The translations under genes were made by a program, and so were the position numbers. Positions 37,681 to 46,063 of a stretch of DNA of 64,000 bases are shown one piece after another (position 1 is the first letter of the stretch; every line of letters starts with the position of its first letter). The notes below the pieces were generated by a model. It had not been told where the DNA came from. It did not search any database and saw only the letters and a list, made by a program, of their open reading frames with translations. The DNA is taken from NCBI GenBank assembly GCA_000171875.1, contig ABHI01000002.1:558001-622000 (forward strand), written 5' to 3'. The stretch comes from Flavobacteriales bacterium ALC-1 (GTDB taxonomy: Bacteria; Bacteroidota; Bacteroidia; Flavobacteriales; Flavobacteriaceae).

Positions 37681-37841
37681 TTAATCAAAAGGGTCGCCTC
37701 CTGGATCTGGTGGTGATGATGACTGTGCTTTAAGCGGGTTTAAATCACGAATGTCCCTACAGCAGTTAATGCTGCATACTTCCCCATTTTTTTAATGGCT
37801 TCATTACGAGTGATTTTCTCTAAGTTGTTTTCTTTCTTCAT
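37681..37841 (-). pseudogene. short secreted-peptide gene, frameshifted (possible modified-peptide precursor)
   Basis: From ATG 37841 the frame encodes 33 residues (starts MKKENNLEKITRNEAIKKMG, hydrophobic stretch YAALTAVGTFVI) and meets TAA at 37740-37742. The other frame directly continues as LNPLKAQ then SSSPPDPGGDPFD and stops at 37681. One missing T after ATT would explain the break; restored, the product is 53 aa: charged N-terminus, hydrophobic signal-like segment, AQ cleavage-like site and a Ser/Pro/Gly/Asp tail. It is 15 bases upstream of the HPr-kinase-like gene on the same strand. It may be a true mutation, a sequencing error, or a natural 33-residue product. Confidence 0.6.
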
Positions 37842-37864
37842 GGCTTTAGCCCTAGATTTGAGTT

Positions 37865-37872
37865 CAAAAATA
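37865..37872 (-). promoter_or_regulatory. -7 box of the peptide/kinase/nucleotidyltransferase cassette
   Basis: TATTTTTG on the minus strand fits TAnnTTTG and stands 24 bases before the peptide start codon. No TTTG -33 element is evident at the expected distance. Confidence 0.45.
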
Positions 37873-37974
37873 ATAAAATAATTTATTTATTGGAGTAATT
37901 ATACGAAAAGGTTTACATTAAAATGAATAATCAGCTTATAAATAATATCGTTTAAGTTTAAGGTCTTACTATAT

Positions 37975-38028
37975 ATAATTTATAAAGAAGTGTATCAAAA
38001 TACCCAGATACACTTCTTTATAAATTAT
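37975..38028 (-). terminator. terminator of the T9SS cargo gene
   Basis: Arms 37975-37996 and 38007-38028 form a perfect 22-bp stem (core AAGTGTATC/GATACACTT) with a ten-base loop, directly after the stop of the large secreted protein gene. Confidence 0.85.
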
Positions 38029-38029
38029 A

Positions 38030-41000
38030 CTATTTTAAAATTATTTTTTGAGTTCTATTGCTAGAATTACTTTCTAATTGTACCACATAAATGCCAGCAG
38101 TAAGATTTGAAACATCAACTCTTTGTATTGTATTTTCAGTATTCAATGATTGTATATTTACTAAACGACCTTGTAAATCATAAAGCTTAAACGTTGTGTT
38201 ATGCTCCAGCTGACCTTTAATGACAACTTGCTTAGGGTAGGAGTCTGTGTAAATTTCTATACCATTTAATACATTATCCGTGGTGCCTAGAACTCCTCGA
38301 GATAAGTGAAGATAAAAACGTCCAGTTTCAGTTAATGTAGTTGTTGGTGTAAAAATGTAATCAATATTTTGTAAATCAGTAAATGTATTTGAAACATTGT
38401 CTTCTAAAATTACATTTACTCCTTCAGGTATATTACTTTCTAAAATACTTATAATAGCTTGTTCGCCTTGAACAGTGTTTATTCCTAATGGAATAGTTAC
38501 ATTGTCTAAGTCTGAATAACTAACAGATTGTACAGCCATATCTTTACCAGCATTGTTTTCTACTAGATGTGAGTAGATAGCAAAACTAGGGGTAACGCTA
38601 TCAAACATTGCAGAATCATATCCAGAATCCATACCTAACGAAGCATTATTATTAAAATAGACATCTGTGTTATATGAAACTTCTCCTTTAGATAATTGTA
38701 ATTTTAAATGTGCTAAGTTTTGATTATTTGGTCTTCCGGAAATAAAATCGTCTGTTGTACCTGTAGATCGCATAGCTGGTGTAAAAGAAATTGTTCCACC
38801 TCCAGCTTGAGAACTTACTAAGAAACCTTGTCCTGGTGTTATCACTGCACTCGGATTTGCATCAGAGTAAGCTTGATTCCAAATAGTAAATCCATCTGTT
38901 GCATCACCATCATAACCATATACTCCAGAATTTGTAAGGTCAAACGCGCTGTTATTGGCTGTTAAAAAATCAGCAAGTGATATGTAAGATGGGTACGGAT
39001 TTCCAACAAGATTGAAAATACTACTAGTGCCAACTGTAATAGGTGTTGATATAGATCCTGTTTCTACATCTCCAACAAATCTAAATGTTGATCCAGTTGC
39101 TGCAGTAGAAGCTGTTCTATAACCAATACCAGAAGCAATAACAGAGTTATCATCTGCAGCTGTGTAATTGATATAATTATTTGCATTATTATCAAAAGGT
39201 CCAAATAAATAAGAAAAGACTCCACCAATATTACCAGAAGGTATATCAGTATTGGACGTTCGTAGCGCAAGGAATGTTTGAGAACTATTTGTTACTGGAG
39301 CAGAAATTAAATCATTAGCACCTGTTGATGAGCCAGTATTTGCAAATTGGTTAACATGTCTATTATATACTACTTCCCCTTGAAAATCATTTGTAATTAA
39401 ACTAGAATACGATGTTGAAACAGAATTTAATTCTAATGTCCCATTATTGATGATAGTAGTATTAGCATTAATAGATTGTCCAAAAGAAACAGTAGTAGTA
39501 GCTCCATTATTAATGATTAAATTATCAATTTCAATATTAGAACCAACGTTATAAGTTCCATCAATAATCAGAGCATCTAAAGCACCAGTTGTTGCATCTG
39601 GTGAAATATTATCTTTCCAACCGCCCACATTTGTATATACCAGCCCATCAAATTCACTTACTAATCTAAAATTATCATATCCAGAATATCCATCAGCACG
39701 ATTGTTTCTTAATCTAACTTGTAACCCTACTGTAGAGTTTCCGTCAGGTATATCTATTTTTACTCTTCCTTGGTCATCATTTATAGATCCATTCCCGTCA
39801 AAAACAGTTACCCACCCTCCTGAGTTACTACCGTTTATTACTAAGCGGTACTGTATATCATTAGCGTTATTGTTATATCCAACAACTTGCCAATCAAATT
39901 CAATTCTAACATCTGTATAAGCACTAACATCTGTATCCGCAAAAGTTATAACAGCAAATGGATTAGCTGTATCATTTAAATCATTTTCACCTAAGATTTC
40001 ATTAGAGAATGTAGGGTTATTAATTGGTGCTGCATCTGCAAGTGCTATTTCGCCAAAATAACCTATCGTATCTCCCCAATCTGCAACTGTACCAAAAAAT
40101 GCAGTATCACTAGTATAAGACCAGCCTGTAGCTGTATCAAAATTTTGCTCAGCTATACTGATTAAAGGACCGTTTATATCAAAAGACCCACTTGTGCCAG
40201 AAAGACCAGGAGCGCTAGCTACTAGGCTTATTCCAGTTTCGGTATCAGTGAATACGACATTGTCTAGAGTGGCTTCACCATTAATCATGTCATAGGTTTC
40301 TGCAACTATACTACTGGCAGGTACTGTTGAAATACTAATTCCAGTTATATTTGTATCTAAATCTTGATTTAAATTAGCATCTACAGCTTGAATTGTTGGA
40401 AAAGGAACCATAACCTCAGATTGGTTGCTATCAGTTGGTTGTTGAATAAATTGAAATTGACTTGCTGTCACTTCTATTCGGTTATCATCACCAGCTATTG
40501 ATGTTTGAGCTCCGCCTGCATTAGCAGAAGCAAAAAGTGAGCTTCCAGTAGCAGGTGTTGTAACACTGTTTACAGTTAATTGTATTTGGTGATTATCAGT
40601 CACTACAGATTTATAGGTTGCAAATACAAAGAAATCTTTTGTGCCATCATCTGGGGCAGTTAAACTCAATCCTGTGAAATTTGTTAATGCGGTTACAGTT
40701 GTTACTTCTGCGACATTAGTAAATCCATCAAATATTGCAATTGCTGCAATATTTTCGCTATTGACTATTGCAAATTCTATAGAGTTTAAAATGGTACCGT
40801 CAGTATCTGTATCTGGTGCAGTAGCTCCACCATCTCTTATGGTAAAAGCACCTATAGCTTTAGAATTTGCACTTGGAAAAACAGTTAATCCTGAAGTGGC
40901 ATTAAAAGAAGTATAGTCAATATTAGAATCTGGAACACCTGGTGTTGATAGAATTGTAATGTCAGATTCTATACTGTTTGTTGAAACTGTTGCAACACTA

Positions 41001-41602
41001 CCAACAAGTCTTACACCTGGAGTAGGTACAGCGGCAGATATATCCCAAGCTCCATTGCCTATTAAACGTAAAAAACCATTATTAGCTATAGAACCCCATG
41101 CATATAACCTAAATGTTATTGTCCCGGACGCTCCCGATAGAACTCCTAAACTAGGTAAGTTAAAATCAGTGGTTGTTAAAGGAGAGGCTATGTTTTGCAC
41201 GCCAGCTAAAGCCGTTCCAGCAGTAGCAAATCCATCTAAACTATAAAATATTTGCCAGTTAGCAGGGCCATTGGCGTTTCTTCTAAGTCTTATGTCTAAT
41301 TCATCTAATGTTATTTCAAATGTAGTGTTAGCTGTAACAGACCACTGTATGTAATCATTATTAGCTTCAGCTGTAGCTTGGTCAGTAGCACCTACTGTCC
41401 AGTTATTGGAGGTGAAATTGGCATTACCTGTACTGCTGTAAACTATACCTGCGCCTCTGGTTAAACCAACTGATGAGACTGTGGATATGTTATCTGTGGC
41501 TGTAGGTCCAGTTCCATTTGCACGATCAATTGTTGTGAATGTTTGGCCAAAGCCAAAAGAAAACACAGTAAGTGCAGTAAATAACAAGTAAATCTTTTTC
41601 AT
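38030..41602 (-). CDS. large secreted protein with type IX secretion sorting domain
   Basis: A 1190-residue exported protein. Signal peptide 1-19 (ending FGFGQ), then low-complexity, Thr/Ser/Asn/Asp-rich beta-domains; a segment around 480-650 (FDTATGWSYTSD, YGEIALADAAP-like text) resembles a jelly-roll module. The last about 75 residues are the type A T9SS sorting domain: TFKLYDLQGRLVNIQSL, VDVSNLTAGIYVVQLES and the basic end RTQKIILK. The protein should cross the outer membrane by the T9SS and be attached or released. No catalytic motif is visible, so adhesin or surface layer function is possible. It has its own promoter and terminator. Confidence 0.9.
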   Translation of the reverse strand: MKKIYLLFTALTVFSFGFGQTFTTIDRANGTGPTATDNISTVSSVGLTRGAGIVYSSTGNANFTSNNWTVGATDQATAEANNDYIQWSVTANTTFEITLDELDIRLRRNANGPANWQIFYSLDGFATAGTALAGVQNIASPLTTTDFNLPSLGVLSGASGTITFRLYAWGSIANNGFLRLIGNGAWDISAAVPTPGVRLVGSVATVSTNSIESDITILSTPGVPDSNIDYTSFNATSGLTVFPSANSKAIGAFTIRDGGATAPDTDTDGTILNSIEFAIVNSENIAAIAIFDGFTNVAEVTTVTALTNFTGLSLTAPDDGTKDFFVFATYKSVVTDNHQIQLTVNSVTTPATGSSLFASANAGGAQTSIAGDDNRIEVTASQFQFIQQPTDSNQSEVMVPFPTIQAVDANLNQDLDTNITGISISTVPASSIVAETYDMINGEATLDNVVFTDTETGISLVASAPGLSGTSGSFDINGPLISIAEQNFDTATGWSYTSDTAFFGTVADWGDTIGYFGEIALADAAPINNPTFSNEILGENDLNDTANPFAVITFADTDVSAYTDVRIEFDWQVVGYNNNANDIQYRLVINGSNSGGWVTVFDGNGSINDDQGRVKIDIPDGNSTVGLQVRLRNNRADGYSGYDNFRLVSEFDGLVYTNVGGWKDNISPDATTGALDALIIDGTYNVGSNIEIDNLIINNGATTTVSFGQSINANTTIINNGTLELNSVSTSYSSLITNDFQGEVVYNRHVNQFANTGSSTGANDLISAPVTNSSQTFLALRTSNTDIPSGNIGGVFSYLFGPFDNNANNYINYTAADDNSVIASGIGYRTASTAATGSTFRFVGDVETGSISTPITVGTSSIFNLVGNPYPSYISLADFLTANNSAFDLTNSGVYGYDGDATDGFTIWNQAYSDANPSAVITPGQGFLVSSQAGGGTISFTPAMRSTGTTDDFISGRPNNQNLAHLKLQLSKGEVSYNTDVYFNNNASLGMDSGYDSAMFDSVTPSFAIYSHLVENNAGKDMAVQSVSYSDLDNVTIPLGINTVQGEQAIISILESNIPEGVNVILEDNVSNTFTDLQNIDYIFTPTTTLTETGRFYLHLSRGVLGTTDNVLNGIEIYTDSYPKQVVIKGQLEHNTTFKLYDLQGRLVNIQSLNTENTIQRVDVSNLTAGIYVVQLESNSSNRTQKIILK

Positions 41603-41623
41603 AATTTTAAAACATTAAATCTT

Positions 41624-41662
41624 AAAAACACTTCCGTATCCTTTTGATAAGCAAGTGTTTTT
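41624..41662 (-). other. hairpin in the leader of the T9SS cargo gene
   Basis: AAAAACACTT (41624-41633) pairs with AAGTGTTTTT (41653-41662), a 10-bp stem with a 19-base loop. It lies between the predicted transcription start (about 41673) and the ATG at 41602, so it would be in the mRNA leader and could affect translation or mRNA stability. Confidence 0.5.
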
Positions 41663-41679
41663 GATAATTTTGGATGTGT

Positions 41680-41709
41680 CAAAGGTAGCAAAAATTGCGA
41701 ATAAACAAA
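41680..41709 (-). promoter_or_regulatory. promoter of the T9SS cargo gene
   Basis: On the minus strand TTTG (41709-41706) is followed after 18 bases by TACCTTTG (41687-41680), a consensus Bacteroidota promoter. The rest of the 327-base intergenic region 41603-41929 holds the leader hairpin, this promoter and a divergent -7 box at 41877; no gene is seen in it. Confidence 0.65.
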
Positions 41710-41876
41710 CTATTTTAAGTAAAATTACCTAGATGAAAGGGATATATATGAAGTTTTTTTCTTACAATTAAATTACTTTTCGCATGTAAATATTCACTCA
41801 ATATAAAGAATATTACTTTATCTTATAGATTGATTTTTAATATCGAATATTTTAATTAAATGAATTAATATTTAAG

Positions 41877-41884
41877 TATTTTTG
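41877..41884 (+). promoter_or_regulatory. -7 box upstream of the sulfate-activation operon
   Basis: TATTTTTG matches TAnnTTTG, 46 bases before the TTG start at 41930. No clear -33 element is present, so it is a moderate prediction. Confidence 0.4.
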
Positions 41885-41929
41885 CTCGTTAATATAATGC
41901 ATCATATAACGGTAACATAGAGTTGGAAA

Positions 41930-42349
41930 TTGAGGTTAAGTAAACGTCATATAGCTAAGACAATTACATGGCGTATATTAGGTACGTTAGATACATTTTT
42001 ATTATCATGGTTTATATCCAATGATGTCACTGTTGGTGTTCAAATAGGTGTTCTTGAATTAGTAACCAAGATGGTTTTATATTATGCGCATGAAAGATTA
42101 TGGTTTAAATCAAAAGTGAAGTCTACAGATAAGCGACATATCTTAAAAACCTTTTCTTGGCGAGGTATAGGAACTTTGGATACTATTATACTAAGTTGGA
42201 TAATTACCGGGAATCCATTAACAGGTTTAAAGATAGGAGGAGTTGAGGTTATTACGAAAATGTTATTGTATTATGGACATGAAAAATTATGGTATCGTAT
42301 TAACTATGGTTTAGACCAAAGAAATAGAAAAAGACACTTAAAAAAATAA
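41930..42349 (+). CDS. tandem DUF2061 membrane protein
   Basis: A 139-residue membrane protein made of two DUF2061 units (about 1-58 and 66-125). Each has RHI-K-TxxWRxxGTLDT, a hydrophobic helix and a VLELVTKMVLYYAHERLWF-like end: first ...VTKMVLYYAHERLWF, second ...ITKMLLYYGHEKLWY. The function is unknown; the family is often linked to cys genes, and here it heads the cysCDNQ genes (16 bases before cysC), so a role in sulfate uptake or sensing is possible. The start is TTG at 41930; no ATG is available. Confidence 0.85.
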   Translation: MRLSKRHIAKTITWRILGTLDTFLLSWFISNDVTVGVQIGVLELVTKMVLYYAHERLWFKSKVKSTDKRHILKTFSWRGIGTLDTIILSWIITGNPLTGLKIGGVEVITKMLLYYGHEKLWYRINYGLDQRNRKRHLKK

Positions 42350-42365
42350 AAAACAAACTAACACC

Positions 42366-42956
42366 ATGAGCTTAAATACTGTTAGGCATAATTATAAAAT
42401 TACAAAAGTAAATCGCGAAGAATTGAATGGTCATCGCTCTTTTTTATTGTGGTTTACTGGTTTATCAGGTTCTGGTAAATCGACATTGGCTAATTTAGTA
42501 GAGGTTGAGCTTCATAGAAAAGGCATTTCAACGTTTTGTTTAGATGGTGATAACATTAGACAAGGGATTAATAAAGACCTTAGTTTTGCACCAGAAGATC
42601 GTACAGAAAACATTAGAAGAATTGCCGAAATAGGTCATTTATTGGTCAATGCAGGTGTAGTAACTTTAGCAGCTTTTGTATCACCGTATATTAAGGATCG
42701 AGAGAATATCAAAGACATTGTAGGAGCAGAGAATTTTATAGAAATTTATATTAATACCTCTTTAGAAGAATGTGAGCGTAGAGATACAAAAGGTTTATAT
42801 AAAAAGGCTAGAGCAGGTGAAATTAAAAATATGACAGGTATTTCTGCGCCATATGAAGCACCAGTAAATCCTGATTTAGAAATTATAACAGATAATCAAT
42901 CTATTGAAGATTCTGTAAAAACTATTTTAGACTTTATTATTCAAAAATTAAAATAA
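42366..42956 (+). CDS. cysC: adenylyl-sulfate kinase
   Basis: Phosphorylates adenosine 5'-phosphosulfate (APS) to PAPS, 196 aa. Walker A GLSGSGKSTLAN, then FCLDGDNIRQGINKDLSF, RTENIRRIAEIGHLL and the KGLYKKARAGEIKNMTGI segment with the substrate-binding region. All are standard for CysC. Co-operonic with cysD and cysN. Confidence 0.95.
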   Translation: MSLNTVRHNYKITKVNREELNGHRSFLLWFTGLSGSGKSTLANLVEVELHRKGISTFCLDGDNIRQGINKDLSFAPEDRTENIRRIAEIGHLLVNAGVVTLAAFVSPYIKDRENIKDIVGAENFIEIYINTSLEECERRDTKGLYKKARAGEIKNMTGISAPYEAPVNPDLEIITDNQSIEDSVKTILDFIIQKLK

Positions 42957-42961
42957 AAAAC

Positions 42962-43867
42962 ATGAGTAATTACGTGATTAATCACTTGAAAGAATTAGAA
43001 TCGGAAGCTATTTTTGTTATCCGAGAGATTGCTGCGCAATTTGAAAATCCAGTATTATTATTTTCTGGAGGTAAGGATTCGATATTACTTACTCACTTGG
43101 CAAAAAAGGCATTTTTTCCTGCAAAAATCCCATTTCCCTTAATTCATATAGATACAGGTCATAATTTCCCTGAAACTATTGCTTTTAGAGATGAGTTGGT
43201 AGAAAAACTTGGAGTTAAGCTTATAGTTGGTTCTGTGCAAGAGGCTATTGATAAAGGGAGAGCAAAAGAAGAAACAGGAGCTGATGCGTCCCGTAATTCA
43301 CTTCAAATTGTATCGCTTTTAGATACACTTGAAGATTCTAAAGTCGATGCTGCTATGGGTGGTGCAAGGCGAGATGAAGAAAAAGCAAGAGCTAAGGAGC
43401 GTTTCTTTTCACATAGAGATGAATTTGGACAATGGGATCCAAAAAATCAAAGACCTGAACTTTGGAATTTATTTAATGGACGTAAAAATTACGGGGAACA
43501 TTTTAGAGTGTTTCCTATTTCTAATTGGACAGAAATGGACGTTTGGGAGTACATAAAATTAGAAAATATTGATTTACCATCACTTTATTTTTCACATCAG
43601 CGTGATTGTGTAGTACGAGATGGAGTAATTCTGGCAAATTCTGATTTTATTAAACTAAAAGAAGGTGAGGAAGTAGTTAATATGACGATTCGTTATAGAA
43701 CTTGTGGAGATATGCCAATTACTGGTGCTGTTAAATCTGAAGCTGATACTTTAGAAAAGATTATTGAAGAAATTGCAACAACGCGTACAACAGAACGCGG
43801 AGGACGTGCTGATGATAAGCGTGCTGAAACAGCAATGGAAGATCGTAAAAAACAAGGTTACTTTTAA
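42962..43867 (+). CDS. cysD: sulfate adenylyltransferase subunit 2
   Basis: Catalytic PP-loop subunit of ATP sulfurylase, 301 aa, making APS from ATP and sulfate together with CysN. PP-loop LLFSGGKDSILLTHLA, then HIDTGHNFPET, GGARRDEEKARAKER and FPISNWTEMDVWEYI. Only 5 bases after cysC. Confidence 0.96.
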   Translation: MSNYVINHLKELESEAIFVIREIAAQFENPVLLFSGGKDSILLTHLAKKAFFPAKIPFPLIHIDTGHNFPETIAFRDELVEKLGVKLIVGSVQEAIDKGRAKEETGADASRNSLQIVSLLDTLEDSKVDAAMGGARRDEEKARAKERFFSHRDEFGQWDPKNQRPELWNLFNGRKNYGEHFRVFPISNWTEMDVWEYIKLENIDLPSLYFSHQRDCVVRDGVILANSDFIKLKEGEEVVNMTIRYRTCGDMPITGAVKSEADTLEKIIEEIATTRTTERGGRADDKRAETAMEDRKKQGYF

Positions 43868-43882
43868 AATTTATAAAATAGA

Positions 43883-45139
43883 ATGGAATATCAAGATATA
43901 GAATTATTACGTTTTACAACTGCAGGGAGTGTAGATGATGGCAAGAGTACCTTGATTGGTCGTTTGTTGTATGATAGTAAATCAATTTTTCAGGACCAAT
44001 TAGATGCTGTAGAAAAATCGAGCAAGTCTAAGGGTTTCGATTATGTAGATTTATCGTTGCTTACAGATGGTTTAAAATCTGAACGTGAACAAGGTATTAC
44101 TATCGATGTTGCATATCGCTATTTTGCAACTCCAAAACGTAAATTTATAATTGCAGACACACCTGGTCATATACAATATACACGTAATATGGTTACAGGT
44201 GCATCTACAGCCAATTTAGCTATTATACTTATTGATGCTCGAAAAGGTATGTTAGAGCAAACACATAGACATGCATTCATAGCCTCTTTATTGAATATTC
44301 CCCATGCTATTGTTTGTGTTAATAAAATGGACTTGGTAGATTATAGTGAGAAGGTTTATGATAATATAGTTTCAGATTTTAATGCATTTTCTTCTAAATT
44401 AGGGATTAATGATATTCAGTTTATTCCTATTTCTGCCTTAAATGGAGATAATGTTGTTAACCGTTCTAATAATATGGATTGGTATCAAGGAAGTACGTTA
44501 ATGTATCACTTAGAAACTGTACATATTTCTAGTGATCACAATTTGATAGATTGTCGTTTTCCAATTCAATCTGTAATTCGCCCTCATACTTTAAATAACC
44601 AAGATTATAGAGGTTTTGCTGGTCGTATTGACGGAGGAGTATTTAAACCAGGAGATAAAGTAAAGTCATTACCTTCAGGATTTGTTTCTACTATTAAAAC
44701 AATTGAGCTTAATGGTGAACAAATTTCAGAAGCGTTTGCACCTATGTCTGTTACAATGACTTTAGAAGATGAAATTGATAATAGTCGTGGAGATATGATT
44801 GTTCGCGAAAACAATGTGCCAGAAATAGGACAAGATTTAGAAGTTTTAGTGACTTGGATGAGTACAAAGCCAATTCAAGCACGAACCAAAGTTGTTATTA
44901 AGCATACAACTAACGAAACTATAGGAATGGTAAAAGAACTTAAATATAAAATAGATATAAATACCTTGCATCGTATAGAGAATATTGATAAAATAGAAAT
45001 GAACGATATCGCGCGTTTATCAATAAGAACAGCCAAACCAGTATTTTTTGATGCTTATAAAAGGAACCGCCAAACAGGAAGTTTGATTATTATTGATGAG
45101 CAAACCAATGAAACTATTGGTGCAGGCATGATTATTTAA
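43883..45139 (+). CDS. cysN: sulfate adenylyltransferase subunit 1 (GTPase)
   Basis: EF-Tu-like GTPase subunit that drives APS formation by CysD, 418 aa. G1 TAGSVDDGKSTLIGRLL, G2 EREQGITIDVAYRYF, G3 ADTPGHIQY, G4 VNKMDLVD and beta-barrel domains after about residue 220. Length matches stand-alone CysN without a fused CysC domain, consistent with the separate cysC gene. Confidence 0.95.
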   Translation: MEYQDIELLRFTTAGSVDDGKSTLIGRLLYDSKSIFQDQLDAVEKSSKSKGFDYVDLSLLTDGLKSEREQGITIDVAYRYFATPKRKFIIADTPGHIQYTRNMVTGASTANLAIILIDARKGMLEQTHRHAFIASLLNIPHAIVCVNKMDLVDYSEKVYDNIVSDFNAFSSKLGINDIQFIPISALNGDNVVNRSNNMDWYQGSTLMYHLETVHISSDHNLIDCRFPIQSVIRPHTLNNQDYRGFAGRIDGGVFKPGDKVKSLPSGFVSTIKTIELNGEQISEAFAPMSVTMTLEDEIDNSRGDMIVRENNVPEIGQDLEVLVTWMSTKPIQARTKVVIKHTTNETIGMVKELKYKIDINTLHRIENIDKIEMNDIARLSIRTAKPVFFDAYKRNRQTGSLIIIDEQTNETIGAGMII

Positions 45140-45147
45140 TTTGGCGT

Positions 45148-45939
45148 ATGAATAAGAATTTAGAAACAGCAATTATAGCTGCCTTAGAAGCTGGCAAAGT
45201 AATTTTAGATGTATATCGTTCCGATGATTTTGAAATTGAATTAAAGGGGGATGACTCTCCTTTGACCAAAGCAGATTTAGCTTCTCATAATGTTATTATG
45301 TCTTATTTGAAGGAGACTAACATCCCTGTACTTTCAGAAGAAGGGAGGTCAATATCTTATAATGATCGCAAAGAATGGGGTCAATTGTGGATTGTAGATC
45401 CTATTGATGGCACAAAAGAGTTTATTAAACGCAATGGTGAATTTACAGTAAATATAGCTTTGGTTGAAAACCAAAAAACTATACTAGGGGTTATTTTTGT
45501 CCCAGTTTCAGGGGATCTTTACTTTTCAACCAAAGACTCAGGATCTTATAAAGTAACCGTCAATCTTGAAGATTATAGTATAGATTCCTTATTAAATCTT
45601 GGAGAAAAATTGCCTCTAAGGAGAGAAGATAAAACGTTTACCATTGTAGCAAGTCGTTCTCACATGTCTCCAGAAACAGAAACTTATGTTAATGAGATGC
45701 GTCAAAAACATGGAACTGTAAATTTAATATCTAAAGGCAGTTCATTGAAATTATGCATGGTAGCAGAAGGTCAAGCAGATTGTTATCCAAGATTTGCGCC
45801 AACTATGGAATGGGATACCGCAGCTGGACAAGCTATATGCGAGCATGCAGGTTTTAAGGTTATAGATTGCAGCACAAACGAAGTGATGCTCTATAATAGA
45901 AAAGCGTTATTAAATAATTGGTTTTTGGTAAAACAATAG
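45148..45939 (+). CDS. cysQ: 3'(2'),5'-bisphosphate nucleotidase
   Basis: Magnesium-dependent, lithium-sensitive phosphatase family member, 263 aa, that hydrolyses 3'-phosphoadenosine 5'-phosphate (PAP), the by-product of PAPS-using enzymes. The metal motifs are LTKADLASH, VLSEEGR, WIVDPIDGTKEFI and the C-terminal MEWDTAAGQAICEHAG. It is 8 bases after cysN. The set makes PAPS and removes PAP; no PAPS reductase is present. Confidence 0.94.
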   Translation: MNKNLETAIIAALEAGKVILDVYRSDDFEIELKGDDSPLTKADLASHNVIMSYLKETNIPVLSEEGRSISYNDRKEWGQLWIVDPIDGTKEFIKRNGEFTVNIALVENQKTILGVIFVPVSGDLYFSTKDSGSYKVTVNLEDYSIDSLLNLGEKLPLRREDKTFTIVASRSHMSPETETYVNEMRQKHGTVNLISKGSSLKLCMVAEGQADCYPRFAPTMEWDTAAGQAICEHAGFKVIDCSTNEVMLYNRKALLNNWFLVKQ

Positions 45940-46010
45940 GATAACTCTTGCCTTATCTTTTTTTAATAGATTCAATCAAATTATAATTTAATAAGTTTTT
46001 AATTAAATTA

Positions 46011-46041
46011 TTGTGCTAGAGTGAGATTGTGTTTAGATTTG
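46011..46041 (+). promoter_or_regulatory. promoter of the polysaccharide gene block
   Basis: TTG (46011-46013) and TAGATTTG (46034-46041) are separated by 20 bases, a good Bacteroidota promoter. The start codon of the MurA homologue is at 46064, giving a leader of about 16 bases. The genes downstream to the window end are closely spaced, so this may drive a long operon. Confidence 0.65.
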
Positions 46042-46063
46042 CAATCAAACTTTAATTGTTGCA

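Noticed and set aside
37738..37748. Programmed -1 frameshift at TTTAAAC in the peptide gene
   Set aside because: The heptamer is in the wrong codon phase (TT TAA AC, not T TTA AAC) and no downstream stem is evident; a plain one-base deletion explains it better.
35428..37841. Classical lasso peptide cluster
   Set aside because: No B1/B2 protease/recognition genes or lasso cyclase are adjacent; the asparagine synthase homologue at 53 kb is 16 kb away, on the other strand and in the polysaccharide operon.
39702..41246. Several plus-strand open frames inside the T9SS cargo gene
   Set aside because: They lie opposite a well-supported coding frame with signal peptide and sorting domain; low-complexity repeats make such shadows common.
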